Shown here: piece by piece, positions 1-6,711 of the stretch
How positions within the stretch are numbered: position 1 is the stretch's first letter
Layout of the letters: every line of letters begins with the position of its first letter
Source: an uncultured Clostridia bacterium
GTDB taxonomy: Bacteria > Bacillota > Clostridia > Oscillospirales > Oscillospiraceae
NCBI GenBank assembly: GCA_945946745.1
Contig: CAMEWZ010000023.1
Location: 1-15,192, forward strand
DNA length: 15,192 nucleotides
Direction: 5' to 3'
Translations under genes and position numbers: made by a program
Notes under the pieces: model-generated
The model's input: only the letters and a program-made list of their open reading frames with translations
Told to the model about the DNA's origin: nothing
Database searches by the model: none

Positions 1-54
1 TTGCAGCTATTCTCACACAACATACGGGCGTACAGGTGAAGTACGGATTGCTGA

Positions 55-540
55 CAGCGGACGGATTTAACTTCCACCCAAGTTGGGCGGAAGTTAGAAA
101 CGGCTGAAATAATCGGGGAACAGAGTGGGGAAAGCAAAAATCAAGTGCGCCGATATATCCGCCTTACCGAGTTGATTCCTCAAATTCTCAGCATGGTGGA
201 TGCCGGAAAAATCGCCCTGACTCCGGCGGTGGAGCTGTCCTATCTGACCGGGCAGGACCAGCAGGATCTTCTGGAAACCATGGAGAGTGAGGACTGCACC
301 CCATCCCTCTCCCAAGCCGTCCAGTTGAAAAAGCTGAGCCAGTCCGGGGAATTGAATATAGACAAAATCTTCGACATTTTACGGGAACCCAAGGCCAACC
401 AGCAGGAGAAAATCAGCTTCCGGGTGGAGGATTTGCGGCAGTTCTTTCCCAAATCTTACAGCACTGTGCGGATTCAGGAAACCATCCTGAAGCTGCTGTC
501 CGACTATCAGAAAAAACGCAAACGGGAGCAATCCCGATAA
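55..540 (+). pseudogene. ParB/Spo0J-family partition protein, 5'-truncated
   Basis: The reading frame encodes the central and C-terminal part of a ParB/RepB/Spo0J-family protein as found on integrative elements. It starts with QRTDLTSTQVG, continues through the helix-turn-helix-like stretch SKNQVRRYIRLTELIP and the PAVELSYL motif, and ends in a basic tail. In frame, TGA codons lie at 37-39 and 52-54, immediately before the first ParB-like residues. The first possible start after them is GTG at 145, inside the conserved DNA-binding region. The N-terminal nuclease/CTPase half is therefore missing and the DNA before position 55 does not continue it. The family role is binding parS-like sites in plasmid or element partition; this copy is probably a remnant. 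The following small gene and recombinase are the usual neighbours of such a ParB at the end of an integrative element. Family assignment is from recognised motifs and truncation is seen directly, but a frameshift rather than a deletion cannot be excluded. Confidence 0.7.
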
Positions 541-567
541 GCGGCACATTTGCAGGAGGACAGAATA

Positions 568-750
568 TTGCGTAAAATGAGCACAGAGCATACCCCCGAT
601 CATTACTTCGCCGCTCTGAAACTGATTGAGCAGCTTCATAAGGATGGCGAAATCTCCGCAGAAATGTTCCGCAACATTTTAAGGAACTACGCGGAAATCG
701 TGGATCTTTCCAAATTTACAATTATTGATGAAAAGGAGGGAGCAGCGTGA
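568..750 (+). CDS. Small hypothetical protein of mobile-element recombination module
   Basis: This encodes about 60 acidic, helix-rich residues (TPDHYFAALKLIEQLHKDGE followed by ISAEMFRNILRNYAEIVDL). I chose TTG 568 as start because AGGAGGA (554-560) lies about 8 bases upstream of it; ATG 577 is an alternative but is 17 bases from that site. No signal peptide or membrane segment is visible. Short proteins of this kind commonly sit between a ParB-like gene and a large serine recombinase in Firmicute elements; their function is not known to me. The stop overlaps the recombinase start (GTGA, 747-750), so the two are probably translationally coupled. The HxxGxIxxxMxxxIL pattern is reminiscent of short SHOCT-like oligomerisation motifs, but I would not assign a function on that. 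Confidence 0.75.
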   Translation: MRKMSTEHTPDHYFAALKLIEQLHKDGEISAEMFRNILRNYAEIVDLSKFTIIDEKEGAA

Positions 751-2189
751 TTCCCTATCCCATGGAGTATTTGAAACGCAAAATTGTCATCTATGCCCGG
801 GTTTCCACAGAACATGAAGCTCAGATTTCGGCCTTGGAAAACCAGTTAGATTGGTACAAGCCTCTGCTGGATTTGCACCCGGAATGGACTTTGGTGGAAC
901 GGTATATTGATGAAGGCATCACCGGCACATCCGCTGAAAAACGTCCGGAGTTTATGCGGATGATGGAAGATGCAAAAAAGCACAGGTTTGACATGATCCT
1001 GACCCGCGAGGTATCCCGGTTCGCCAGAAACACGGTGGATACTTTGCAGTATACCCGAATGCTGAAAGAGCATGGCGTGGAGGTGTACTTCATTAACGAC
1101 GGCATCAAAACCTTTGACGGTGATGGTGAGCTTCGGCTCACCATCATGGCAACCCTGGCGCAGGACGAAAGCCGTAAGACTTCCGTCCGCGTCAAGAGCG
1201 GCCAGCAGACCTCTATGAATCACGGCGTGTACTACGGTAACGGCAATATTCTGGGGCATGACCGGGTTGAGCAGATTTTGCCGGATAAGACAAAGGAAGT
1301 GGACTTTGTCATCAATCCGGAGCAGGCAGAAACTGTCCGGCTGATATTTGATCTGTATCTGGATGGTTGGGGTCTGAGCAAGATTAAGGATGAACTGGAA
1401 CGCAGAGGCCAAAAAACTTCTCAGGGCATGAATAGCTGGCATCCCACAGTCATTTCCCACATTCTCAAAAACACATTCTATTGTGGAATCCTGACCTACC
1501 ACAAAGAATACACACCTGACTATCTGAAGCAGAAGAAAGTAAAAAATTACGGAGAGATGGAACTCACGCAGGTGCAGGGTAGGCACGAACCCATCGTAAC
1601 CGAAGAAGAATTTGAAAGGGTGCAGCGTATCATGGCACAAAAATGGACGGAATGTAAAAATTTGAATGAAGGCCCCAGAGCAAAGGGAAAGAAACCCAGG
1701 ACAACCGTGTGGGGAAAGCTCCTGATCTGCGAATGTGGTCACACCTTCAATACCCGCCGATGGGATCGGGCGGACAGGCAGCCCGGCAACGCCTATCAAT
1801 GTTATTCTTCTGTGCGCACCGGTTCCTATGAGAGCCGGAAGAAGGGTCTGCCTCTGGAAGGCAACTGCCGCTCCCCCATGATTCCCGAATGGCGGCTGCA
1901 GATGATGGCAAATCTGATTTTTCGGGATTATCTTGCGGAAAAGGACAAGGTATTGGCTCTTGCAAATTCCATTCTGGAAAGCTATCAGGAAGAAAGCACC
2001 GAAAAGCGGAGTGCAGAAGCACTGATTGCAGCCAAGCATCGTGAGTTGGCTCGCCTCTCGAAGAAAATGGGCAGCTACATCGAGATGCGGGCCGAGGGGG
2101 ATCTGAGCCGGGAACTGTTCCGAGCGAAGTGCGCCGAACTGGAACCCCAGCTACAGCAGCTTCAAAAAGAAATTGAAATGCTTTCCTAG
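747..2189 (+). CDS. Large serine recombinase, ended early by an amber codon
   Basis: This is a site-specific recombinase of the resolvase/invertase superfamily, large-serine subfamily (TnpX/Tn4451-like elements), which integrates and excises DNA through a 5'-phosphoserine intermediate. The N-terminal catalytic domain carries YARVSTE with the likely nucleophile S20, the Arg-rich active-site stretch TREVSRFARN (about 86-95) and AQDESRKTSVRVKSG. A Recombinase domain follows (about 160-280), then a zinc ribbon with C328, C330, C352 and C374, and a coiled coil from about 413 to 480. The GTG start overlaps the upstream stop and has AAGGAGGG 6 bases before it. TAG at 2187-2189 stops the protein at 480 residues inside the coiled coil, although the same frame continues with recognisable family sequence downstream. 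The 480-residue product keeps the catalytic and zinc domains, but whether it is active is unknown. Loss of the tail suggests an immobilised element. Confidence 0.9.
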   Translation: MIPYPMEYLKRKIVIYARVSTEHEAQISALENQLDWYKPLLDLHPEWTLVERYIDEGITGTSAEKRPEFMRMMEDAKKHRFDMILTREVSRFARNTVDTLQYTRMLKEHGVEVYFINDGIKTFDGDGELRLTIMATLAQDESRKTSVRVKSGQQTSMNHGVYYGNGNILGHDRVEQILPDKTKEVDFVINPEQAETVRLIFDLYLDGWGLSKIKDELERRGQKTSQGMNSWHPTVISHILKNTFYCGILTYHKEYTPDYLKQKKVKNYGEMELTQVQGRHEPIVTEEEFERVQRIMAQKWTECKNLNEGPRAKGKKPRTTVWGKLLICECGHTFNTRRWDRADRQPGNAYQCYSSVRTGSYESRKKGLPLEGNCRSPMIPEWRLQMMANLIFRDYLAEKDKVLALANSILESYQEESTEKRSAEALIAAKHRELARLSKKMGSYIEMRAEGDLSRELFRAKCAELEPQLQQLQKEIEMLS

Positions 2190-2510
2190 CAGGCACAGCC
2201 CAAGCCCATCGCCAACTACAAAGAAAAGCTGACCGTCCTTCAATATGCACTGGAGCGTTATACCCACCTTGACGAAGGGCAGAATGTGCCGGAATCGGTG
2301 GTTGAAGCCTTTGTTGCGAAAATCGTTGTACATCCGGACAGCTTTGACTGGTATCTGCGGTTCAATGACGATCCGGACAAGTCGCTGCACTGCACCCTGG
2401 AAGGAAAACGCAAGCAGACAACAAAAATCATGGTTTCGGGGGGAAATTCCCCCACCATGGATTGTAGCGACACAGGCTGCCATCAAGGATGGCGTGAAAT
2501 AAGGCGTTTT
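2190..2510 (+). pseudogene. Orphaned C-terminal tail of the serine recombinase
   Basis: In the same frame as the recombinase and directly after its amber stop, the sequence reads on without another stop. It encodes NYKEKLTVLQYALERYTHL, then PESVVEAFVAKIVVHPDSF and WYLRFNDDPDKSLHC, ending near TGCHQG. The pattern AFVxKIVVHxDxFDWYLRF is typical of the C-terminus of this recombinase group, so this is the displaced tail and not a new gene. The frame does not stop naturally after TGCHQG; it runs on through the hairpin and into DNA antisense to the thiF-like gene as far as 2714. That suggests the original end of the gene has also been altered or lies at the element junction. The right boundary given here is approximate. 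Confidence 0.75.
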
Positions 2511-2533
2511 CAAGAAAAACCGATTGTTCGCAC

Positions 2534-2566
2534 AGATCCCCAACCGCTTTACGCGGTTGGGGATCT
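2534..2566. terminator. Perfect 14-bp hairpin between convergent units
   Basis: AGATCCCCAACCGC (2534-2547) and GCGGTTGGGGATCT (2553-2566) form a perfect 14-bp stem around the loop TTTAC. It lies between the recombinase on the plus strand and the 3' end of the thiF-like gene on the minus strand, 26 bases from that gene's stop codon. The U-tract is weak on both sides, so efficiency is uncertain, but the position suggests a bidirectional terminator that closes the aor-moaD-thiF unit. Confidence 0.6.
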
Positions 2567-2591
2567 TGGCGTTTCTGGAAGCGCGTTGCTT

Positions 2592-3263
2592 CTATGTCAT
2601 TGGGATGGATTCAAACTCTTGATTCAGCAGGTCAAAGTAATAGATCGTACCGGCTTCCACGGGCCGTCCTATCAGCAGCTTTACGCACAGGGAAACCTGC
2701 ATGGCGGCGCATAAGGCCGGTGTGAAGCTGAGTACGCTCTTGTTTTTCAGAGTCGCGCCTTCCGGGTACAGTGTTTCGATCAGATGGTCGCCCGGCATGG
2801 AAATGGCCGCCTGGGCTACCCAGCCATTGACTGCGCCGTAGATATAGGGAATCTCTGCCTGGGCACAGGCTGCCGCAAGCATTTTGCGGCTTTCGATGTT
2901 GTCCAGCCCATCCAGCACCGCATCGCAGGCGAGCAGCAGTCGATGCACATTTTCGTTGGTCAGAAAACTGTCCTCCGCCTCCACAGCCACTTCCGGGTTT
3001 ATGCGGCTGATTCTGGCAGCGGCGGCTTTGGCCTTGCGAACCCTCAGCAGCGGCACCTCGGATAGCAGCTGCCGGTTTAGGTTAGACGGTTCAAACACAT
3101 CCCCGTCCACCACCCGGAGCGCGCCGATGCCAATCCGGGCCAGCATGTCGATCAGATGTCCGCCCAGACCGCCGCAGCCCACCACCAGCACCCGCTTTCC
3201 CCGCAGGATGCCGCATTCCGCTTCGGTCAGGGCGGGGATGTTCCGTTCATACCGCGGATTCAT
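2592..3263 (-). CDS. ThiF/MoeB/HesA-family adenylyltransferase (sulfur-carrier activating)
   Basis: This 223-residue E1-like enzyme would adenylate the C-terminal glycine of a MoaD/ThiS-type carrier so that sulfur can be loaded for dithiolene formation on molybdopterin. The nucleotide-binding motif VVGCGGLGG is at residues 27-35, followed by VVDGDVFEPSNLNRQ (51-65) with the family's conserved N63, R64 and Q65, a lysine-rich helix, and the LDGLDNIESR motif (117-126). The paired CxxC zinc site found in many MoeB/ThiF proteins is absent: the six cysteines (18, 30, 113, 133, 185, 193) are isolated. At 223 residues it is a compact form without the rhodanese domain. It begins 3 bases after the stop of its carrier protein and is the last gene of the aor unit, so it is probably dedicated to making the tungsten-pterin for AOR. 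MoeB versus ThiF function cannot be settled from sequence alone. Confidence 0.9.
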   Translation of the reverse strand: MNPRYERNIPALTEAECGILRGKRVLVVGCGGLGGHLIDMLARIGIGALRVVDGDVFEPSNLNRQLLSEVPLLRVRKAKAAAARISRINPEVAVEAEDSFLTNENVHRLLLACDAVLDGLDNIESRKMLAAACAQAEIPYIYGAVNGWVAQAAISMPGDHLIETLYPEGATLKNKSVLSFTPALCAAMQVSLCVKLLIGRPVEAGTIYYFDLLNQEFESIPMT

Positions 3264-3266
3264 ACA

Positions 3267-3488
3267 TCAACCGCCTCCCACCGGGGGGAACAGCGCCACA
3301 ATGTCTCCGTCCTTCACAGGCGTTTCCGGCTTCTGGTGGAAGCCGTTGATCAGCAGGATCGATACTTCTTCCCTCGGAATCCGCATTCTGTCCAGGATAT
3401 CCCCGGCGCAGGCGATGCCCTCCGGCGAAAGCATGGTGACCTTGTCCCGGCCCTGCCGCAGCGTTGCGAAAACACGAACCTCAATCAT
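3267..3488 (-). CDS. MoaD/ThiS-like sulfur carrier protein
   Basis: This 73-residue beta-grasp protein begins MIEVRVFATLRQGRDKV and ends LFPPVGGG. The terminal glycines are the hallmark of MoaD/ThiS carriers: the last glycine is adenylated and then thiocarboxylated. I chose ATG at 3486-3488 because AAAGGAG stands 7 bases before it and the beta-strand IEVRVFATLR begins there; an in-frame upstream extension to 3548 runs through a hairpin and is unlikely. The three final glycines, rather than the usual two, are slightly unusual. It lies immediately before its probable activating enzyme. Together they form a MoaD-MoeB pair attached to the AOR gene, an arrangement known for tungsten AOR loci. A 12-base palindrome (3498-3509) overlaps its ribosome-binding site. 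Confidence 0.88.
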   Translation of the reverse strand: MIEVRVFATLRQGRDKVTMLSPEGIACAGDILDRMRIPREEVSILLINGFHQKPETPVKDGDIVALFPPVGGG

Positions 3489-3512
3489 AGGGATGCTCCT
3501 TTGCAAAGGAAA

Positions 3513-3539
3513 TTGGGGAGGGGCAGATCCCCTCCCCAA
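3513..3539 (-). terminator. G/C-rich hairpin between aor and moaD-like gene
   Basis: TTGGGGAGGGG (3513-3523) pairs perfectly with CCCCTCCCCAA (3529-3539) around a 5-base loop. In the direction of transcription it lies after aor and 25 bases before the moaD-like start. The trailing T-run is short, so it is more likely a partial terminator or an RNA-stability element that keeps the carrier and ThiF-like products below AOR than a complete stop. Confidence 0.55.
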
Positions 3540-3683
3540 ATGGATCATACGGTTTTATATCTATTTCTGTCAAGCAGAATGTTGTCCGCTTGGCAGACGG
3601 CGGCGGATGACAGGGTAACGATACCGAGCAAAGCCCAATGGCGTAACGATGATAGACCAGAGGGCGCGCATTGGCCGCAAGAC

Positions 3684-5501
3684 CTACTTGCCGACGCACT
3701 CGTCCAGGCCCAGCTTTTTCAGCGTCTCGTCCGTGGGGAAGGCGTTGACCCAGCCCCGGGCCTCGTAGTACTGCGGCAGCGTCAGCGGCAGCTGGGAGAC
3801 CATACCCTCGGAGGGGCCGTTGGACACGGGCTCCTGGAGCAGACGCTTGGGCAGACGGTCGTCCTCGGGCTTCATGCCGGCGGCCTTGTTGAACATTCTC
3901 TCGATGTTGTAGATCCGGTCGCCGATTTCCAGAACCTGCTCCACCGTCCAGCTGGTGCCGGTGGCGGCGTTCAGCAGATCGGTATACTCCTTGGCGCCCA
4001 TGGCGAAGGAAGTGAACAGGCAGTGGCCCATGGAGTCGATGACGGCGGTCAGATCCTGGAAGGTCTTGGCCCAGGCGGCCTTATCCGTGGTGACGGTACG
4101 ATCCAGCTGGGTGGGCAGACCCAGAACCTCGGGGGAGATCATGTAACCCCGGACATGGCAGCCGCCCCGGTTGGAGGTGGCGTAGGTAATGCCGATGCCC
4201 TGAATGGCCCGGGCGTCGTAGGCGGGCATTTCCTGCTTTTTGACGCTCATGGAAATTTCGGGGTGGCCGTAGTGCTCGCACAGCCGGGCGGAGCCGGAGC
4301 TCATCAGCCAGTCTAGCTCGGTTTTCGGATCGCCCATCCGCTTGGTCCATTCCACCAGAGCCTTGGTAGAGCCCCACTCCAGCGGCACACCGGCGCACTC
4401 CTCTTCCTTGATGTAGCCTCTCTGGTACAGCTCCATAGCCGCCGCGATGGTGCAGGGCACGGAGATGGCGTCCAGGCCATACTCGTTGCAGAGCATGTTG
4501 CACTCGTCGATGATGTTCAGATCATTGTTGCCGCAGTTGCCGCCGTAGGCCCACAGAGGCTCATACTCGGGGCCGCCAACGACCTTGCCGTTGACATTGA
4601 CCACACGGCCGCAGGCGATGGGGCAGCGGTGACAGGCGCCGGGCTTCACCAGGTACTTCTCGGCCAGGGTCTCACCGGAAATATCGTCGCCCTTATCATA
4701 GTAGCTTTCCTGCCAGTTCTTGGTGGGAAAAGCGCCGATGCTGTTGACGATGTTCACCAGCACGGCGGTGCCCAGCTGACGCAGACCGGCGCCGGTAACG
4801 GGGTTGGCCTTCAGCACGTCCATGGCGTTCTTGGTGGCGACCTTCAGCGCGTCCACGTCGGCGATGTTGTCCAGGTTCTTCCGGGTGGCCTTCACCACGA
4901 TGGCCTTCAGCTTTTTGCTGCCCATGACAGCGCCCACACCGGAGCGGCCTGCGGCCCGATCCTTGTCGTTCATGATGGCGGCCAGAAGAACCTTCTTCTC
5001 ACCGGCGGGGCCGATGTTCAGAACGGAGGCGTCTGCGCCGTGCTTGGCGCGCAGCTTCTCGTCCATGGCTTCGCTCATGACCCCCAGGTATTCCCGGGCA
5101 TCCAGCAGCTCGATTTTGTCGTCGACAATGTTGATGTACGTCCATTCGGGGGCCTCGCCCTCCACGATGATGGCATCCCAACCGGCATACTTCAGCTTGG
5201 CGCCCCAGATGCCGCCGGAGTTGGAGCAGGCGATCATGCCGGTGAGCGGAGACTTGGTGACCACCATGTACCGACCGGTGGAGGGTGCGGACGCGCCGGT
5301 CATGGGGCCGGTGATGTAAATGAGCTTATTTTCGGGGGACAGGGGATCGACGGTGGCAACGCCCTCGTCATAGAGGATTTTGGTGCCCAGACCCCGGCCG
5401 CCGATGAACTTGTGGGCCAACTCCAGATCCAGCGGCTCGACGGTGATCTTCCCGGTGGACAGGTTAATGCGGGCAATTTTTTCGTAATATGCGCCAGCCA
5501 T
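3684..5501 (-). CDS. aor: Tungsten-dependent aldehyde:ferredoxin oxidoreductase family protein
   Basis: This 605-residue cytoplasmic enzyme matches the AOR family over its full length; the family oxidises aldehydes to carboxylates with a tungsten bis-pyranopterin and one [4Fe-4S] cluster. The N-terminal domain contains IGGRGLGTKILYDE, TGPMTGASAPSTGR and SNSGGIWGAKLKYAG. The cluster cysteines C290-x2-C293-x3-C297 (CHRCPIAC) and the distal C494 (IDSMGHC) match the spacing in Pyrococcus AOR almost exactly. GPEYEPLWAYG (about 310-320) and ATSNRGGCH (441-449) supply the expected acidic and histidine active-site residues. ATG 5501 is the start because GGAGG lies 8 bases before it, while an in-frame ATG at 5516 overlaps that Shine-Dalgarno. 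No polyferredoxin-type small subunit is adjacent, so the electron partner is not obvious; the FAD genes in the divergent operon are candidates. The aldehyde substrate cannot be deduced. It is probably controlled through the divergent 5517-5774 region. Confidence 0.95.
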   Translation of the reverse strand: MAGAYYEKIARINLSTGKITVEPLDLELAHKFIGGRGLGTKILYDEGVATVDPLSPENKLIYITGPMTGASAPSTGRYMVVTKSPLTGMIACSNSGGIWGAKLKYAGWDAIIVEGEAPEWTYINIVDDKIELLDAREYLGVMSEAMDEKLRAKHGADASVLNIGPAGEKKVLLAAIMNDKDRAAGRSGVGAVMGSKKLKAIVVKATRKNLDNIADVDALKVATKNAMDVLKANPVTGAGLRQLGTAVLVNIVNSIGAFPTKNWQESYYDKGDDISGETLAEKYLVKPGACHRCPIACGRVVNVNGKVVGGPEYEPLWAYGGNCGNNDLNIIDECNMLCNEYGLDAISVPCTIAAAMELYQRGYIKEEECAGVPLEWGSTKALVEWTKRMGDPKTELDWLMSSGSARLCEHYGHPEISMSVKKQEMPAYDARAIQGIGITYATSNRGGCHVRGYMISPEVLGLPTQLDRTVTTDKAAWAKTFQDLTAVIDSMGHCLFTSFAMGAKEYTDLLNAATGTSWTVEQVLEIGDRIYNIERMFNKAAGMKPEDDRLPKRLLQEPVSNGPSEGMVSQLPLTLPQYYEARGWVNAFPTDETLKKLGLDECVGK

Positions 5502-5548
5502 ATGCAGTACCTCCATTATAAGCGAGTGTTGGTTTTTTGGATAATCTC

Positions 5549-5576
5549 ATTATAATAGATATTCCGCCTGGTTCAA
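5549..5576 (-). promoter_or_regulatory. Promoter of the aor-moaD-thiF unit
   Basis: On the minus strand, TTGAAC (5576-5571) and a perfect TATAAT (5554-5549) are separated by 16 bases, a good sigma-A-type match. It lies 48 bases before the aor start codon at 5501. Confidence 0.75.
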
Positions 5577-5593
5577 GGGCTGCGCTCCATTTC

Positions 5594-5690
5594 TGTGTGA
5601 AACTGCACGAAACTATCTCGTTTCACACGAAAGGAATTGGCGTCTATGCCAAATGACTGCGCGAAATAATACGAAACAAGACGAAACAAG
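5594..5690. promoter_or_regulatory. Helically phased CGAAA box array (candidate operator)
   Basis: Between the two divergent promoters is a cluster of (C/T)GAAA boxes. One group begins at 5598, 5608 and 5628, with an inverted copy at 5619-5623, and includes the inverted repeat GTGTGAAAC (5595-5603) / GTTTCACAC (5620-5628). A second group begins at 5662, 5672 and 5682, exactly 10 bases apart, the last two being the perfect tandem repeat ACGAAACAAG (5671-5690). Ten-base phasing puts the boxes on one face of the helix, as expected for cooperative binding of a regulator. The adjacent HTH protein is the obvious candidate. The repeats are seen directly; the operator role is inferred. Confidence 0.6.
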
Positions 5691-5713
5691 ATATACCTTT
5701 CGCCCCCTCCCTC

Positions 5714-5742
5714 TTGTGAAATGCGGGGGTTGCGAGTATAAT
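5714..5742 (+). promoter_or_regulatory. Promoter of the regulator-moeA operon
   Basis: TTGTGA (5714-5719) and TATAAT (5737-5742) are 17 bases apart, 32 bases before the regulator start. It diverges from the aor promoter, and both flank the CGAAA boxes. Confidence 0.75.
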
Positions 5743-5774
5743 AATCGTACATTGATTGCAAGGAGGCGGGCGCT

Positions 5775-6710
5775 ATGGCGCAGAATCAGTCGTTATCTAC
5801 CCAGGAAGTGGCGGAGATTCTCCATGTCAGTAAGTCTACGATCTACGATCTGATCCGCAGGGGAGAGATTCATTCCTACAAGATCGGCCGGAAGGTTCGT
5901 TTCACCCAGGATGACGTGGACGCTTATATCGCCCGTTCCCGCCATGAGCATTCCACCGCCCCGGTGCAGCGCATCGATACCCATTCCACCCTGCTGACCC
6001 CGGCAGGGCAGGAGCAGCCGGAGATCATTCTCGCCGGCCAGGATGTGGTGCTGGATATTCTGGCAAGCTACCTGCATCAAGAAGATGTGCATGCCGGGCG
6101 TACGTATCTGTCCAGTTTTGAAGGGCTGCTTGCCCTGTATCAGGGAAAGGTTCAGGCATCGGCGTGCCATCTGTACGATGGGAAAGAATGCAATGCGTCC
6201 TTTGTGCGCAGTCTGATGCCCGGGGTTCCCGCCGTGCTGGTGAATCTGTCCTACCGCACCCAGGGCTTCTATGTGCCCAAGGGAAATCCGAACCACATCC
6301 ATGGCTGGCAGGATCTGGGCAGGACGGATATTACGATTCTGAACCGCCGGGTGGGTTCTTCCTCCCGCATTCTGCTGGATACCCAGCTGAAAGCGCTGGG
6401 GATCCCAGCCGCTCAGGTAAGGGGCTATGACAAGATCATGGGCTCCCATCTGACCATAGCCGCCGCCATCGCGGCGGGGGAGGCCGACCTTGCCATTGGA
6501 ACGGAGCGTGTTTCCCGCCAGATGGAGGATTTGGATTTTATCCCCCTGTTGGAGGAACGCTTTGATCTGGTGCTGCGGAAGGATTCCATGGAGGCTCCGG
6601 CGGTTCGGAAAATGCTGAAAATTCTGGCTTCCCCTGTGTTTCGCCGGGAGGTTGCCCCCTTCTCCGGCAACGACTATCGGGATCTGGGCAAGATTATCAT
6701 GGAGGTCTGA
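5775..6710 (+). CDS. HTH (excisionase-type) regulator with oxyanion-binding PBP-like domain
   Basis: This 311-residue transcription factor has an N-terminal MerR/excisionase-type helix-turn-helix (residues 6-52): STQEVAEILHVSKSTIYDLI then IHSYKIGRKVRFTQDDVDAY. A linker leads to a PBP-like domain (about 82-311) of the COG1910/PF12727 type, related to molybdate-binding periplasmic proteins. It contains VPKGNPNHI, NRRVGSSSRILLD and AIAAGEADLAIG. There is no signal peptide, so ligand sensing is cytoplasmic. The start has AGGAGG 8 bases upstream and a clear promoter. Its position first in a tungsten-cofactor operon, divergent from aor, suggests a tungstate- or molybdate-responsive switch for both directions. 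The same PBP-like domain recurs at the C-terminus of the second MoeA two genes downstream. Ligand and polarity (activator or repressor) are inferred, not seen. Confidence 0.88.
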   Translation: MAQNQSLSTQEVAEILHVSKSTIYDLIRRGEIHSYKIGRKVRFTQDDVDAYIARSRHEHSTAPVQRIDTHSTLLTPAGQEQPEIILAGQDVVLDILASYLHQEDVHAGRTYLSSFEGLLALYQGKVQASACHLYDGKECNASFVRSLMPGVPAVLVNLSYRTQGFYVPKGNPNHIHGWQDLGRTDITILNRRVGSSSRILLDTQLKALGIPAAQVRGYDKIMGSHLTIAAAIAAGEADLAIGTERVSRQMEDLDFIPLLEERFDLVLRKDSMEAPAVRKMLKILASPVFRREVAPFSGNDYRDLGKIIMEV

Positions 6711-6711
6711 T

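Noticed and set aside
2429..2459. Imperfect hairpin (CATGGT ... GGGGG-AAATT-CCCCC ... ACCATG) near the recombinase end
   Set aside because: It falls inside the former coding sequence and has no T-tract. It might belong to an attachment region, but there is no second copy in the window to support that.
3156..4316. Long plus-strand open frame (386 codons) antisense to aor and the moaD/thiF genes
   Set aside because: It is composed of Gly/Val/His/Gln-rich text typical of the complement of a GC-rich gene, has no ribosome-binding site, and lies opposite clear AOR, MoaD and ThiF sequences.
4629..5555. Plus-strand open frame of 308 codons opposite the N-terminal half of aor
   Set aside because: Low-complexity Gly/Val/Gln composition and complete overlap with a full-length family match on the other strand.
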